DNA from: Odontocerum albicorne
Lineage: Eukaryota > Arthropoda > Insecta > Trichoptera > Odontoceridae
Assembly: GCA_949825065.1 (NCBI GenBank)
Contig: OX463845.1
Coordinates: 21,756,692-21,820,691, forward strand
Direction of reading: 5' to 3'
DNA length: 64,000 nucleotides
The position numbers and the translations under genes were made by a program. How positions within the stretch are numbered: the first letter of the stretch is position 1; each line of letters begins with the position of its first letter. Positions 23,701 to 32,910 of the stretch are shown one piece after another. A model generated the notes under the pieces. It was given only the letters and a program-made list of their open reading frames with translations. It was not told the origin of the DNA and did no database searches.

Positions 23701-25417
23701 TTTGGTTTTGATTTATGAATTTGATTTAATAAAGATTTCATAAACTTTATCTCGATTTTTCATTTCTAGTAAAATCTATTTTTGCCCTAACTTTGGTTAT
23801 GAAGATTGAATTTTTTTGTAGTAAATCATATAATATCAAGAATTTTGAGTTGCGAACGAAATGATATTGCGTCAAGTAAAAAGCAAGAATTGTCGTATTG
23901 AGTTTGATATCTCGATCCAATTTTTTAAAAAGCAATGTTTTTTCAGGAAACTTAAAACAACTTTCAAAATTTATTCCAAATTTTCCTTAATTAGCTTAAG
24001 CAAAATGATTTTGCTAACTCAAATTCAACAGAATATAGTGAAATACCATTTATACTCTTTTTATATTAAATTTTATATTATAGGTAAGTTCATTAAAACG
24101 GCTAGTGTTTATTTTTTCTGACAATTTTTTTTTTGTGGGTTAGTCCACTTTTGCAATCAGATATATACAACTACGGTGTTGCCAATCAGGTGATCGCAGC
24201 GCCCTAATTTATTTTCAACTCTTTTTTGACAGACTGTACTTTATACTGTTAAACCTTTCCAAAGAAACACAACTAGTCAACCAAGGGTGAACAAGTGTGC
24301 AGTGTTATGTAATTATTTGTAGGTGCTTGAGTTCTTGTAGAGATACTAAATGTGATCTATTTAGTTTTTTGGGAATTTAGAGTCAATAAATTTGAGTCTA
24401 TCTATTCTTCAACTACACGTAACTCTTCATTTGCCTTTGAAAATACATCATCCCATGTTCTGCCCTCGAACAGAAGAACCGTGTTGTCCGCTAAAGTAAC
24501 AATCTTACCCCTGATAGAAAGATTACAGAACTGATTGACATATATCAAGAAGAATATAGGTAATATGAACTGAAACCTTTGTTCATTGGGAAAAAAATGT
24601 TATCTAATATTTTTAAGCAGTTTCTCAAAAAAATTGCCAAAACTGGAACTCTTCAATTGACTGTGTTATGCAGTGGCATGAGGTACTGAACCTTTATCTG
24701 TTGAATTTTTTATTTATTCACAAAATAATCCTTCAGGACATGTTGGAAGCGTTCAGCAACTACCCTGATATGCTCAAAAAGGTTGTCAGCGATGAATAAT
24801 TAGCAAAAGCCCAGTTTACTTCAGAAGAAAAAAATAACAAAGAAGTCTGAGCAATTTCAAAATATGTGTGAATTTAACTTTTGAAAAAGTTAAACAGATG
24901 TGTTATACAGGTCGTCTTAATTGTTAGTTTTAGATATTATTTATACATATTAAGGACTGTTTTTAGGGAGGAGACATTAAATATTTCACTATGCTTCATC
25001 AATTCGTAAAACAACATCAAATAATAAGAATTTATATGGAAATTTGCACAAATAACAGATCATTTAAATACGAGATTGATATTTCATTGAGTATTTTATA
25101 ATATAAATCCAACAATTATATTACCTTCTAGTTCGAATATTGGATAGCCTCGTTTCACACCATCCAAATATTGTATAAAAAAGAAATTGGATTAAAGTTA
25201 AATACCACCCATACGGTTTAAAGCCGTCAAGGGTAAAAATAAGTTCTTGTAGGTAGCCATAAGCAAGATAAAATACAAAAATTGCTAAACAACACGAAAT
25301 AAACTGAATTGATTTGCTATAAGAGGATAAGTCAAAACACAGAAATTTAAGACTAGTTTTTTCCGGCAGCCGGTAATTCGGATCATTTGGAATATCAACA
25401 ACCACTTTATTTAGCAT
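6991..25417 (-). CDS. Papst2: PAPS transporter, SLC35B3/PAPST2 type (whole gene, 5 coding exons)
   Basis: Five exons on the minus strand (25417-25125, 20104-19878, 15936-15710, 13577-13396, 7147-6991) join with GT/AG junctions and matching phase into 1086 nt, 361 residues plus stop. The family carries 3'-phosphoadenosine 5'-phosphosulfate from cytosol into the Golgi lumen in exchange for nucleotide, feeding sulfotransferases. The product is a multi-pass membrane protein of the drug/metabolite-transporter fold. Diagnostic stretches are GYLNYPTQVIFKCCK (exon 2), GNIQEKAMK and LYSYSIGF (exon 3), YGYGFLFSLTGY and AVTVTTTRKA (exon 4), and YLWSGIIVLLGIYLN (exon 5), all matching SLC35B3 family blocks as I know them. 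The start is the first ATG of exon 1 and no upstream in-frame exon is seen. The length is slightly below the roughly 400 residues usual for the family, mainly at the N-terminus. Introns are 2-6 kb and full of transposons. Confidence 0.93.
7235..7520 (-). mobile_element. RTE-like LINE fragment C
   Basis: Shares words with the other copies (CCAACCATACTTTTCTTGGTCTT, ATATATTTGTTTTGTCTT, TACTTAATACATCAGTCATAAG). It lies in the last intron of the transporter gene. Confidence 0.7.
7705..8970 (+). mobile_element. Mariner family 2, near full length
   Basis: 1266 bp between inverted repeats ACACATCGATCAATAAGTCC and its complement, with TA on both sides (7703-7704, 8971-8972). It encodes a frameshifted DD34D-type transposase. 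A 3' fragment of the same family lies at 51292-51562. Confidence 0.93.
7884..8906 (+). pseudogene. Mariner family 2 transposase, frameshifted
   Basis: Begins MEKTEFRVLLKHCFLMGK; a one-base loss near 7938 shifts the frame into NTVQTQRWLEKC. The HTH region, WVPRLLT, TMDETWIHHYTPE (first Asp) and HQDNAPCHKS (second Asp) follow. A deletion after about 8665 removes part of the segment before YSPDLALSDYWLF, and the C-terminus is in another frame (GKRFGSNEEVIAKT to GDYVDE). Not functional. Confidence 0.92.
9344..10570 (+). pseudogene. Putative transposase of the 2.4-kb element, broken by stop, shifts and insertion
   Basis: Pieces in order: a Lys-rich segment with a CKC...VIKC pattern (9344-9580); FTADMQAVLMAPKSNVSVLYYKTKL (around 9811-9885, shifted frame); NINKDGNCFL, TAG at 9945 where Trp would fit, then TEGGLSTEEFASIWTYFLEQ; IIYSDGCGYQNRN; VGHTQMEVDNMHSLIER; and finally ISARKYEDF, where the Penelope element begins. 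The Asp in FTAD, the Asp in YSDG and the Glu in QMEVD would suit an RNase-H-like catalytic triad, but that is inference. I recall similar motifs in unnamed arthropod proteins but cannot give a family name. Confidence 0.65.
10571..11300 (-). mobile_element. Penelope-like element, 3' part with GIY-YIG endonuclease
   Basis: A minus-strand frame without internal stops runs from the RT-endonuclease linker (IPSHIKPAFYTNYNLRKLLF) into VYKLLCADCDNFYIGKTGRS, the GIY-YIG endonuclease core (YKLL...FYIGKTGR), and ends SALLAEIVPCLPHP. A 3' tail with AATAAACAG (minus strand) reaches about 10571. It is 5' truncated, lacking the RT catalytic core, and sits in the coding part of the surrounding DNA transposon. 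Confidence 0.82.
11373..12059. other. AT-rich intron sequence, nothing recognised
   Basis: Part of the last intron of the transporter gene. No coding or repeat structure is seen. Confidence 0.5.
12060..12232 (-). mobile_element. tRNA-derived SINE with poly(A) tail
   Basis: On the minus strand: A-box-like TGGTCGCGCGGTAACGC (12220-12204), an exact B-box GGTTCGAACTCC (12177-12166), a body of about 90 bp, and an A-rich tail (T-run at 12060-12071 on the plus strand). Different head sequence from the SINE at 6600-6790. Confidence 0.75.
12233..13395. other. Intron sequence with one short hairpin
   Basis: A 15-bp inverted repeat with one mismatch (GGAGAACTTCGTCTT at 12548-12562, complement at 12581-12595) can form a stem-loop. 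No gene or transposon is recognised. Confidence 0.45.
13396..13577 (-). CDS. Papst2: PAPS transporter exon 4
   Basis: A 182-nt exon between the acceptor tttcag and the donor CCA|GTAAGT. It codes for TYGYGFLFSLTGYMG, a membrane segment, and AVTVTTTRKAITIV with FFEKPFVFQ. The motif VTTTRKA is typical of nucleotide-sulfate and nucleotide-sugar transporters of this clan. Too short and too spliced to stand out as an open frame. Confidence 0.92.
13665..13990 (-). mobile_element. RTE-like LINE fragment D (3' end)
   Basis: Begins at the LINE 3' end with TATG-type repeats and the near-palindrome TACCCTGTCAGGGTA (13698-13712), then matches copies A and F through TTTGCACTGTATGTTTG and TACATGCCCAAATTACTCAG. 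It supplies the uninterrupted version of both mariner target sites. Confidence 0.8.
14073..14582. mobile_element. Solo LTR, 510 bp, with 5-bp target duplication
   Basis: Starts TGTACCGGATAGGGTAC and ends ACGTCCAATACA (TG...CA), with TATTG immediately outside both ends (14068-14072 and 14583-14587). A related copy with the same ends lies at 58751-59290 and a partial one at about 27839-28250. Size, TG/CA ends and the 5-bp duplication fit an LTR retrotransposon of Gypsy or BEL type; no internal region is present to decide. Confidence 0.85.
14935..15310 (-). mobile_element. RTE-like LINE relic
   Basis: Minus-strand fragments read CALRRTSGITMFDTVSNDWL and DKMYE-like sequence, similar to the C-terminal region of the other RTE-like copies (ALRIIHGVTM, RIRNEV). 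Very decayed. Confidence 0.5.
15710..15936 (-). CDS. Papst2: PAPS transporter exon 3
   Basis: A 227-nt exon between the acceptor ttacag and the donor AAT|GTGAGT. It opens with ADSETSPNFDPLG and continues through a membrane segment, the conserved GNIQEKAMK loop and LYSYSIGFIYLF. It ends in phase 0. Confidence 0.93.
17004..19395 (-). mobile_element. Jockey-like LINE, 5' truncated, with poly(A) tail
   Basis: 2.39 kb on the minus strand. The 3' end is a T-run (plus strand) at 17004-17016. The 5' end begins inside the endonuclease C-terminus (HIPVYFTLG), so the endonuclease domain is missing. The reverse transcriptase frame is uninterrupted, suggesting a young insertion. It lies within intron 2 of the transporter gene, antisense to none of its exons. 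Confidence 0.9.
17330..19389 (-). CDS. Jockey-like reverse transcriptase, N-terminally truncated
   Basis: An open frame of over 680 codons ending PKHYLLPD then TAG (17332-17330). Motifs in order: TRKAPGPDNIHNSLLK, SYRPISLLPGLGKILE, EQFGFRTRHNTVQQL, GMVLLDLEKAFDTVWHDGL (first palm Asp), MGVPQGSILGPCLFNIYTHD, LALFADDAACYA (catalytic FADD), then YLGLHIDRRLTWKTH and LLYKTLIRPILTYAASVWG. These are the RT and thumb blocks of the Jockey clade. No native start codon; the frame just runs in from the truncation point. All catalytic residues are present but without endonuclease it cannot be autonomous. Confidence 0.92.
19878..20104 (-). CDS. Papst2: PAPS transporter exon 2
   Basis: A 227-nt exon between the acceptor tttttttcag and the donor TTGG|GTAAGC, with phase matching exon 1 (two bases carried in) and exon 3 (one base carried out). 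It holds the family's best conserved block, GTMGFSNASLGYLNYPTQ followed by FKCCKLVPVLIGG, and ends in a membrane segment. Confidence 0.93.
20636..20848. repeat. Compound microsatellite (AT)n / (GTAT)n / (GT)n
   Basis: About 34 AT units followed by mixed TATG and TG repeats. Open frames here (runs of YI, VC, TH) are low-complexity artefacts. Located in intron 1 of the transporter gene, 0.5 kb from exon 2. Confidence 0.97.
21342..21679. mobile_element. Fold-back MITE of Tc1/mariner type
   Basis: 338 bp with ends CAGGGTGGCCTAAAAGTCA and complement, TA on both sides (21340-21341, 21680-21681). Most of its length is two long inverted arms of about 125 bp separated by a short loop (around 21470-21560). 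No coding capacity. It lies in the LINE at 20925-24557. Confidence 0.9.
21813..24236 (+). mobile_element. IS630/Tc1-like DNA transposon with an intron, inactive
   Basis: 2424 bp with imperfect inverted repeats CAGTCTGTCAA(G/A)AAAGAGT, internal shared TTGGCAACACC on both ends, and TA duplications (21811-21812, 24237-24238). The transposase is broken by stops and shifts. It is inserted in a LINE reverse transcriptase frame. Confidence 0.88.
22030..23690 (+). pseudogene. IS630/Tc1-like transposase (DDE), broken
   Basis: Exon-like piece IQHCLEEYHTGRLSPDISDV ends ACTG|GTATGT; after an intron (about 22141-22490, acceptor tttacag) the frame continues GKSKSTVRRCIKEYEEHG, the DNA-binding HTH. Later pieces: MEKTNIAAKREAYLK, IVYLDESFVH (first Asp), GRWIIVHAG-like RWIIVHAGREKGF, IVMDNAPYDS (second Asp), RLLPYHCDLNPIELIWA (Glu in NPIELIW) and a final acidic tail. 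Stops and at least three shifts separate the pieces. The whole matches the IS630/Tc1/mariner DDE superfamily; I cannot name the exact clade. Confidence 0.8.
24558..25124. other. Intron 1 sequence next to exon 1
   Basis: No recognised element other than the normal splice donor of exon 1. Confidence 0.5.
25125..25417 (-). CDS. Papst2: PAPS transporter exon 1 (start codon)
   Basis: Encodes residues 1-97 plus two bases. It starts with ATG at 25417 and ends at a donor reading AAG|GTAATA. It contains the cytosolic N-terminus and the first two membrane segments (around ISCCLAIFVFYLAYGYLQEL and LIQFLFYTIFGW). The acidic, hydrophilic first 20 residues are short for the family. Confidence 0.9.
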
Positions 25418-25974
25418 TTTAATGCCGTATCAAATGCTAAAATTATGTTTGTTTTATTAATTTACTAATCGATCACATTATTCGAAATATTTATAAACAA
25501 AAGATTTTTGGTGACGTTTAAACATTTAAAAATGACAGCTAAACATATTGACAGGACGAATGTCAACTTGGATCCAAAGAGTACGGTTTAATGTGCCTGT
25601 GCCATAATAAAATGGGGCATTCACTACGAATATATAGTATAAAGGTATATTCACAATACCTTCTCAATCATCTTCAGATGTTATCTACTAGTCAGAATGA
25701 GTAAATATAAGAAAAATAAATTAGTACAATGTTCGACAATTATTCATCTTATTTAAAGTGCATTTATTTCTCCATTCATAACGAAAATATATCGTTAATA
25801 TTATTTGTTAGTTAGTCATTTCATCCTATTAAGAGAATGATTTGTGCCAATAATAAATTAAAGAGAAGAAGAAAGTGTATAAATATTTAGAAACCCTTTG
25901 TAATATTATAAATTTAAGGAATTTTGGACGATAATTTCAGAAATTTTCCTTTGTAAATTTGTTTTCTTCGAAAA
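25418..25974. other. Upstream region of the transporter gene
   Basis: Should hold the 5' UTR and promoter of the minus-strand transporter. No TATA box or other motif stands out enough to call. Confidence 0.4.
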
Positions 25975-26600
25975 TCATCATTATCCTGTTATGTAGCTCA
26001 TGACAGCATCGTGACTCCCATGATAGCCTCTGACAACTCCTCTCCATCCATATCTGCACTCCGTGGCTCGAAGAGCAGTTGTTAAAGATAGTCCAATTGC
26101 ATCTCTAGCTTGGCCAGTCCAACGCAATAGGATTCTTCCTCTTGTGCGTCGTCCTTTCACGCTTCCAGTAACCACAAGCCTCTCCAAACTGTCTCCTTGG
26201 CCACGAACAATGACAGAGTATCGACAAGCTCTTTGCTATACCCCAAAGAACTTGTCGATACTCTGTCAGTGATTCTCAGTTATTTGAGAATGGAGGTGTT
26301 AGTTCGCCTTGCTGTGTATAGAATTTGTAACATCATTCGGAATTCTCCAGCATCACGTTTTAAATGCATCTATTATACGTCTCTCGCTTGCTCTCAGAGT
26401 CCAAGTCTTTGCGCCATACATGAATATTGCGAAGACAAAAGACTTAACTAGGCGCATTTTCGTCGTGATGGTGATGGTTCTGCTCTTCCATATATTTCCA
26501 GCTTTAATATAGAATTTTTGCCATTCCTATTCTTTTTTCACCTCAGCTTCACATTCTCCATTGTTGGTGCTACTGGAGCCTAAGTAAATAAAGTCAGTAA
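25975..26600 (-). mobile_element. RTE-like LINE relic, C-terminal end
   Basis: Minus-strand frame: FAIFMYGAKTWTLRASERRI, further on LITLSLF-like pieces, ERLVVTGSVKGRRTRGRILL and RWTGQARDAIGLSLTTALRA ending HDAVMSYITG. The GSVKGRRTRGR block and W-rich end are the C-terminus of RTE/BovB-like LINEs. Decayed by stops in the middle. Confidence 0.75.
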
Positions 26601-27838
26601 TCCCTTCTGCAATATAACAGTATTTAATAATACATGATTGAACAATATTTTATTCTTTTTTAGCTGATGTTCTTTTCTTTCACCCGATTGAATCTTTCGA
26701 CTTATTATTTTAATTTTTGTATGTTTCTTTCATTCATTCTTGTTCATCCACACTTTTGCTTAGCAGATATGTAATTTAGTTTTTTTTTCGACATACACCA
26801 TATTTCTCAATATTGCATCATACTTCAACTCTCCTCTTTTTTATCTTTGTACATTTTTTTCAACACGCAAGAAAACATTGTGCCAAACCGAAAAAGGCAT
26901 TGAAAACAAAATATTTATGCAAGTGGGGTTTGAAACTACGACTTTTTTTCTTTAATAACTTATCTATTCCATTTTTTACATTGACGATCGTTTTATAGAG
27001 ATTCGGCTCAACATTGACTATATATAATACATCTACCTCAACTTTTCTCAACCTTTTTTCTTAGCTTAAGAGTTGCATCTTAAATGCCCTGTGCGTAGTT
27101 GCATGCGTTGTATTTTTCACATTGGTGAACACTGTTTTATAATTAAATTACCATTGTTTAAAGTGACACTTGTCCTGGAAAACCTAGGATGCATTTGGGA
27201 GACTTTTTTTCAGATATCATACTATGAACAATTATAAAATGTAAAAATATTTATATATTGTTGTTATTTTGCCTAAATAAATAAATTTATACATATATCT
27301 AATCATTTGAATGTCCATTTGCATGATACCTTTTTATTTTATTTATAAATAAATTTTGTCTAAAATCTACCATTTTCGCTTAAAATTGCAAAAAAGTACA
27401 GTCGAGTTACAGGTATGTCATACAAAAGAAATCCGGAGTTCAAAGGGTTAATATTTTATTGTAGTTTTTTCAAGTCTTCCAAGTGTTTGATTATATTTAT
27501 TTTGATTGGGAGTCTTTTTGAATGAGCACTTCACCATTTTTAGTCCAGGTGTATTGTTATTTCAGTGTTTTTGTCCTTTGTTTATTTTTCTACAGCAGAT
27601 TTTTTAATATCATGTTACTGCCTCGCCAATATAAACATAATACTTTATCCATAAAAGGAAAAAATAAGTAAAATAAAAAACTTATATTACCACAAAGTGA
27701 AACTTTAGTCTTTTCAAATATTCTTGAAATAATACTTTATTATTTATTTCAATAGTCTTTTTGGCTTCCATCAGTTCCTCAACCTTATATCTTGTTTTCA
27801 GTGTGACTCTAATCTGGTTAGTTTTCTCTTGAATATAT
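26601..27838. other. Intergenic stretch with a possible piggyBac end
   Basis: At 27436-27451 the sequence GGAGTTCAAAGGGTTAA resembles the piggyBac terminus at 28892-28912 (ACTCCG... and CCCTTT next to TTAA on the other strand). Nothing else is recognised. Confidence 0.35.
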
Positions 27839-28250
27839 TTGTCTATATACGGCATAGGTACAAAGATTGTAGCAATAGGTGGATGGCTGCTGCTCGATGC
27901 TCGCAGATTTCAGCTTACGTTGAAAAGTAGCAGGTCGGTGAGAAGTAGAGGAGATTCCTCTTAGGCAGGTAGTAGATGGTTGCAAGTAAAAGGCAGTAGA
28001 CATAATGAACTGAGAATGTATTTTCCAAGGCGTTTGGCGCTTCTTATGTGCGGCCGATCACTCATCGCAAGCGCCCGTTTTCGCCCGTACATGCCGTCAT
28101 AACTCGCGAAATGTCACAATTTTCGTAAGTTTTGCGCATGCAGAGGCCGGCCGACTCTCGATACTGTCTCGCGATGGCCGCGCACAAGGCGCGGACCCCA
28201 ACAAACATAAAATTTACATACAAAACGAAAAATACCAAATAACATCAAAA
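27839..28250. mobile_element. Partial copy of the solo LTR family
   Basis: Shares blocks in order with 14073-14582 and 58751-59290: GGTACAAAG, GATTCCTCTTAGGCAGGT, GCAAGTAAAA, ACTGAGAAT, CTCGCGAAAT-CACAATTTTC and ACAAACATA. The 3' third is missing and the 5' end is altered; no target duplication found. It abuts a piggyBac fragment. Confidence 0.7.
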
Positions 28251-28908
28251 TAGATGAAGAAGTAGATGGCCTACTTCGAGGCTCGCGAAAGTCTCCAACT
28301 AGCTGGTTTACCAGGAGTTTTATAAATTTCAAGTGACTCAAAGGTTTTTCATTATTTTTTAATTTTATAGTTTTGTATATGATGTAAGCATTAATTGAAC
28401 ACAATTCCATCCCCCAGAAAAAAAGTTTTCTCCACCACTTCAAAGATTTTCTAAGGAAGCAGTATGTGGATGCATATTGGTCTGCGCGGTCCACTCCGCC
28501 CATATATTTCGTGTAGTTCAGTACCGCGGCTGGTTTCTCTGTTACCAATTACCCACTAGAACTCTGATTATCACTTGTTTCTAACATAGTTTCATTTTTT
28601 TGTCACCATACATACTGAAAATAAACTCATCATCACTCTCCCTTAGTTCGAAATTTTCTTTCATTTTTAAGGATGAAAAAAAAACTTAAATATTTTTACA
28701 AGTACTAAATTTAACAACGTAAATGCGTCCGAATGGTAGCAACGAACTTGCAAAACTGATAAATAGTGTTTATACCTGGTCTAATAGATACCTAGACCTT
28801 TTTTAAGGGTAAACAATACAAATGTACATTATGGTGACCTATAGTCACCAACGGAGTTACAAAAGAATTTACCATGTCGACATATTGTCGCCAACGGAGT
28901 AGAAAGGG
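28251..28908 (-). mobile_element. piggyBac-type element, internally deleted
   Basis: The right end reads CTTTC-GGG-type CCCTTTCTACTCCG on the minus strand directly next to TTAA (28909-28912), the piggyBac target, with a repeated GT(C/A)CCAACGGAGT inside the end. The minus strand encodes the C-terminal part of the transposase: AVLNYTKYMGGVDRADQY, then CFLRKSLKWWRKLFFW (28548-28280). Upstream is an acidic N-terminal piece (DDEFIFSMYGD). The catalytic middle is gone. Confidence 0.85.
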
Positions 28909-29084
28909 TTAATATAGGAGAGAGAAAAACGGAATGAGTCAAAAACATAAATCATCACCGCACAAATACGAGTATTAATAGAGAAACAGAACAAATGCAA
29001 AAATATAAAATAATAAGAACGTCAGATGTTGAAGAATGCCAAAGACATATACATTGCAGAATCATTAAATATTGAATATTAGAA

Positions 29085-32000
29085 GCATTCAGTATATTGA
29101 TCAACCAAATTAATATTAAAATACGAGTAGATGTTATCGCACTCACCGAATGCTGGATACAGAATAACTACAACATGAAAATCATAGAAGAATATTACAC
29201 TAAAAATAACGAAAGCCCAAATGATAGAGTGATTGTTTACGTGAAAAAATCAATGAATCCCACGGTGACAAAATTATTACTGAGAGATTCAAGGTGTATG
29301 AGAATTGAAATAAACAATGTACCACTCACCATCCATTTCAAATATTGAACTTTTTCTGGAATCACAAGTCTCACAGATACACAAGAAGGATATAGTTATT
29401 ATAGGAGGTATGAATATAAATATGATGCAAAGTGGACAACTTCAGCAGGATAAATATGAGAATTTGCTACTGAGTCATATATTGCAAATAATGTTAAGAG
29501 AACCAATGGTCTCAAGCATGAGTACAGGGGCATGCATTGACCCCTTAGTAATTAAGTCTTAAAACAAAGCAAAAACATCGATACATGAATCAATGATAAT
29601 ATACCACTCTGCCATCATAATTGAAATTGATAGATTTAAAAAAAATTAAAAGATAGAAAGATCCAGTGTAATTATCAAAATAAAAACAAATATACATTAA
29701 TTAAAGGATGATATTGCTATAGAAGACTAGAATATTTTAGAAAATCAGGACGTAAATGTGGCATGAAGCTTATTTATTAATAAAATACAGAATAAAATTG
29801 AGACATACACCGGGACTAAAAGTTTGCAATACTCGTACCACATAAAATGAGACAGCTAAAACTTTGGGTAACAAGAGGTGTAATCAAATGTATTAAAAAT
29901 AGAGAAAAACTCCATAAATTTATTAAAAATAGAGATAAACTGTATAAAATTATTATCATTACAACAGATACAGAAGCATAGGTAAAAAATAATAAACCTG
30001 GCAAAGAAAAAATATTATAATCAGAAAATACTTGGAAATACAAACAGCCCTAGAAAGATTTGGAAAATTGTTACAGAAATTAATTACCTTAATGACGACA
30101 AGATAACACAAAAAAGGGAATTGGACGTAACCAAAGCGTCACATTGTGTAACACATGAAAATGAAATATCCAACTATAATGATTGCTTCTTAAACATCGG
30201 ACGAACATTAATAAATATAATGAATGCTGGAGATTATATTGTAGTATTGGGTGTTAACATAAGTTGTGTCCGTTTTTTTCCAATTTAAAAATGAGCACCA
30301 AAAGTAAAACAAAATGGTAAAGGTTATACGTCATTCGAAAAAAAACTTTCTGTTCTACAAGATATTGTGTTTGCTTTTACGTTACATATATTATTTTATT
30401 TGATTACAAGCCTTCAAAATGGAATGTCAAGTAGACGAAAGTGAGTATTATCGACACCTCCTTCTGTTCACGTTCAATCAAGAGAACAAAGCTGCCAAAG
30501 CTGCTCGCGATATTTGCAAAGTATACGGGGAAGATGCTATGAATGAAAGGACAGCTCGTCGATGGAAGGTTTGAAGGGGATCTTCATGAATAATATAGTT
30601 TAAGCGGTCCTCATCGAAGTCCAGTGGTCGTCCGGAACGCTTCATGTATTTCAGGTCGAAATTACCGTCTTTGAAACGCAAAAACCATCGAAGAGCTGTC
30701 CTTTCATTCATAGCATCTTCCCCGTACACTTCGCAAATATCGCGAGCAGTTTTGGCAGCTTTGTTCTCTCGATTGAACGCGAACAGAAGGAGGTGTCGAT
30801 AATGCTCACTTTCGTCTACTTGACATTCCATTTTGAAGGCTTGTAATCAAATAAAATAATATATGTAACGTAAAAGCAAACACAATATCTTGTAGAACAG
30901 AAAGTTTTCTTTTGAATGACGTATAACCTTAACCATTTTGTTTTACTTTTGGTGCTCATTTTTAAATTTAAAAAAAACAGACACAACTTATGTTATATCA
31001 TTAAAAATCAGAACTATCTTGGCTTTACTATTGAGTTGGTTGATATAAAAGAGATAGTAAAAACAATTATGGACTTCAGATCAAACACAGCACATGGTAG
31101 GGATGGAATAACAACCAGTATACTCAAAACTATTAAGTATAAAATCTCAATCTCTTTAGAACGTTCAATATATAAAAAAATTGACCTTGGAGTATTTCCC
31201 GAAAACTGTTAAATGCGCTAGTTATTCCAATATATAAAGCTGGTAACGAGCGACAAATAAGCAACTACAGACCTTTTAGTTGACGCAATATAATATAGCA
31301 TTAATAGACAAAAAAATCAAAAACCAATTAACGGCACACCTAGAAAATTTTAATATTTTATCAGTAAATAAATTTGGTTGCCGGAATAATCTTAGCTCGG
31401 CAGATGCTATGAATGAAGTAATGAACTGTATCAAACAAAACCTTGATGTGGAGAAAAAAAGGTCTGGCAATGTTTATATACCTTTAAAATGCATTTGACA
31501 CTATTGCACATGATAAAAAACTAATAAGTTCACAAAACTAATTCAAATTAATATTAAGGGAAAAGCATTTGAATGGATCAAGAGTTATATGTTATGTTCG
31601 ACGTAACACAATGTGTGAAAGTAAACAATATTATAAGTGAATCAAGAGTAATTACTTATGGAGTTCCACGAGGTAGTATATTGAGGGCATTTTTATTCCT
31701 AATATACATCAACGAATTATGTGAATGTATATGGTATAAAATTATGGTATAAAATTGACAGTTTTGCAGATGATACAGAAATACTGGAAAATGGAAAAAC
31801 ATGGAAAGAAACTTTCACAAGATCAGAAAATGCCTTAGTAAGAGTTAAAAAATGTCTAGGTTATAATCTGCTAAGTCTGAATGTGTACGAAATAATGTTT
31901 GTGCTATTAAGTATCACCAAAAATGTAGACTACCAGATGCTGATTTACAATTGAAATTACATCACTGTAAAATAGTAGAGAGAGAGAACAATTTGACTAC

Positions 32001-32910
32001 ACACTGATTAGGAAAGCATCCAATGCTAAATACCTTAGAATAATAATTGATGGACAATTATTATGGAATAATCAGATAGCTACCAGAAAAAAGGAATTAA
32101 TTTTCATTTAAAAAAAAACCTAAGTCACGTGGCTGATGTCTGTAACACTGTATTTTGGCTTATGCCAACCGATTTTAGAATTATGTGAACACAAAGAGCA
32201 ATTTTGAAAGTGATCTACAAATATCAACGAAGAACAAATATTGCTTCGATCTTCCAATCAATACGCCTAAAATCTTCTTTTGTTTGCATTTAGAAAAGAC
32301 TGCATCATTGAAACAAGCATTTATGAAACAAGTGGAAGAAGCTATAGATTGAAAAAAATACCATACATGCAAATGACCTTCGGACATATGTGTTTCGTGT
32401 ACTTAGCTCCTAAGTTATTGAATGCATTACCAAAAGCCATAAGGATTATAAAAATATATGATAAGTATATAAAACTGGAATAAAAAAGCGACTGATAGAA
32501 TTCAGACCAGATTTAGTAAGAGATAATGTCAAAACAAGATAACAACTACTATACAATGTAATCAGAATCATACAGTGGAGAAATATTTCTTATGCAATTC
32601 CGTTTTCGTTGAACTTTTTTTGTGGATCGATATGTGCCATTTTTATAAATAGCCATAAATGAATAATACTTTCATAAATAAATATTTCTTATTTAAATAC
32701 TCTTAGATAGTGGAATTGTGGTGGGATTTTTTATTTTTATGATTTCTGTTTTTTTATTTTATATTTATGATTTTTTATACTTTACATATTATGTTTCTTT
32801 ATTTTGTTTGTATTATTTGTTTTATGTTAACTACCTGCCTTAGTTAGGCAGAAGAATGCTTTGCATAATTCATTGTAAAAAATTAAAAGTATAAATAAAT
32901 GGGAATAAAA
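29085..32910 (+). mobile_element. LINE (I/Jockey/R1-like), near full length but decayed, split by palindromic mariner
   Basis: Plus-strand pieces: endonuclease (RVDVIALTECWI, later DIVIIGGMNINMM), then after the 741-bp insertion the RT: NTAHGRDGITTSILKTI, ALVIPIYKAGN, SNYRPFS, SVNKFGCRNNLSSADAMNEV, YGVPRGSILRAFLFLIYINE, SFADDTEILENGKTW. The C-terminal part ends near 32480 with a 3' UTR to about 32910. Many stops. Both endonuclease and RT are represented, unlike most LINE pieces here. Confidence 0.8.
30255..30995. mobile_element. Palindromic (fold-back) mariner, two 5' ends head to head
   Basis: Arms of about 300 bp (30255-30567 and 30995-30690) are inverted copies of the same mariner 5' end, including terminal repeat, 5' UTR and codons from MECQVDESE through DAMNERTA. 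A central 120 bp extends only the right arm (RRWF-like LRFKDGNFDLKYMKRSGRPL). TA lies at both borders. No 3' end of the element exists. Arm identity is high with scattered point differences. Confidence 0.92.

Larger units (their letters stand above)
20925..24557 (-). mobile_element. LINE (I/Jockey/R1-like) fragment, twice interrupted
   Basis: Minus-strand pieces 24557-24239, 21810-21682 and 21339-20925 form one reverse transcriptase C-terminal half: FLIYVNQF, then ADNTVLLFEGRTWDDVFSKA, ITFSISTRTQ, SIKYLGVFVDQFLRWEVHIN, YGISVWG and a final ATDQMFTIPRVKTSF. The SIKYLGVFVD frame is restored exactly when the IS630-like element (21813-24236) and one TA are removed. Several stops; inactive. Confidence 0.8.
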
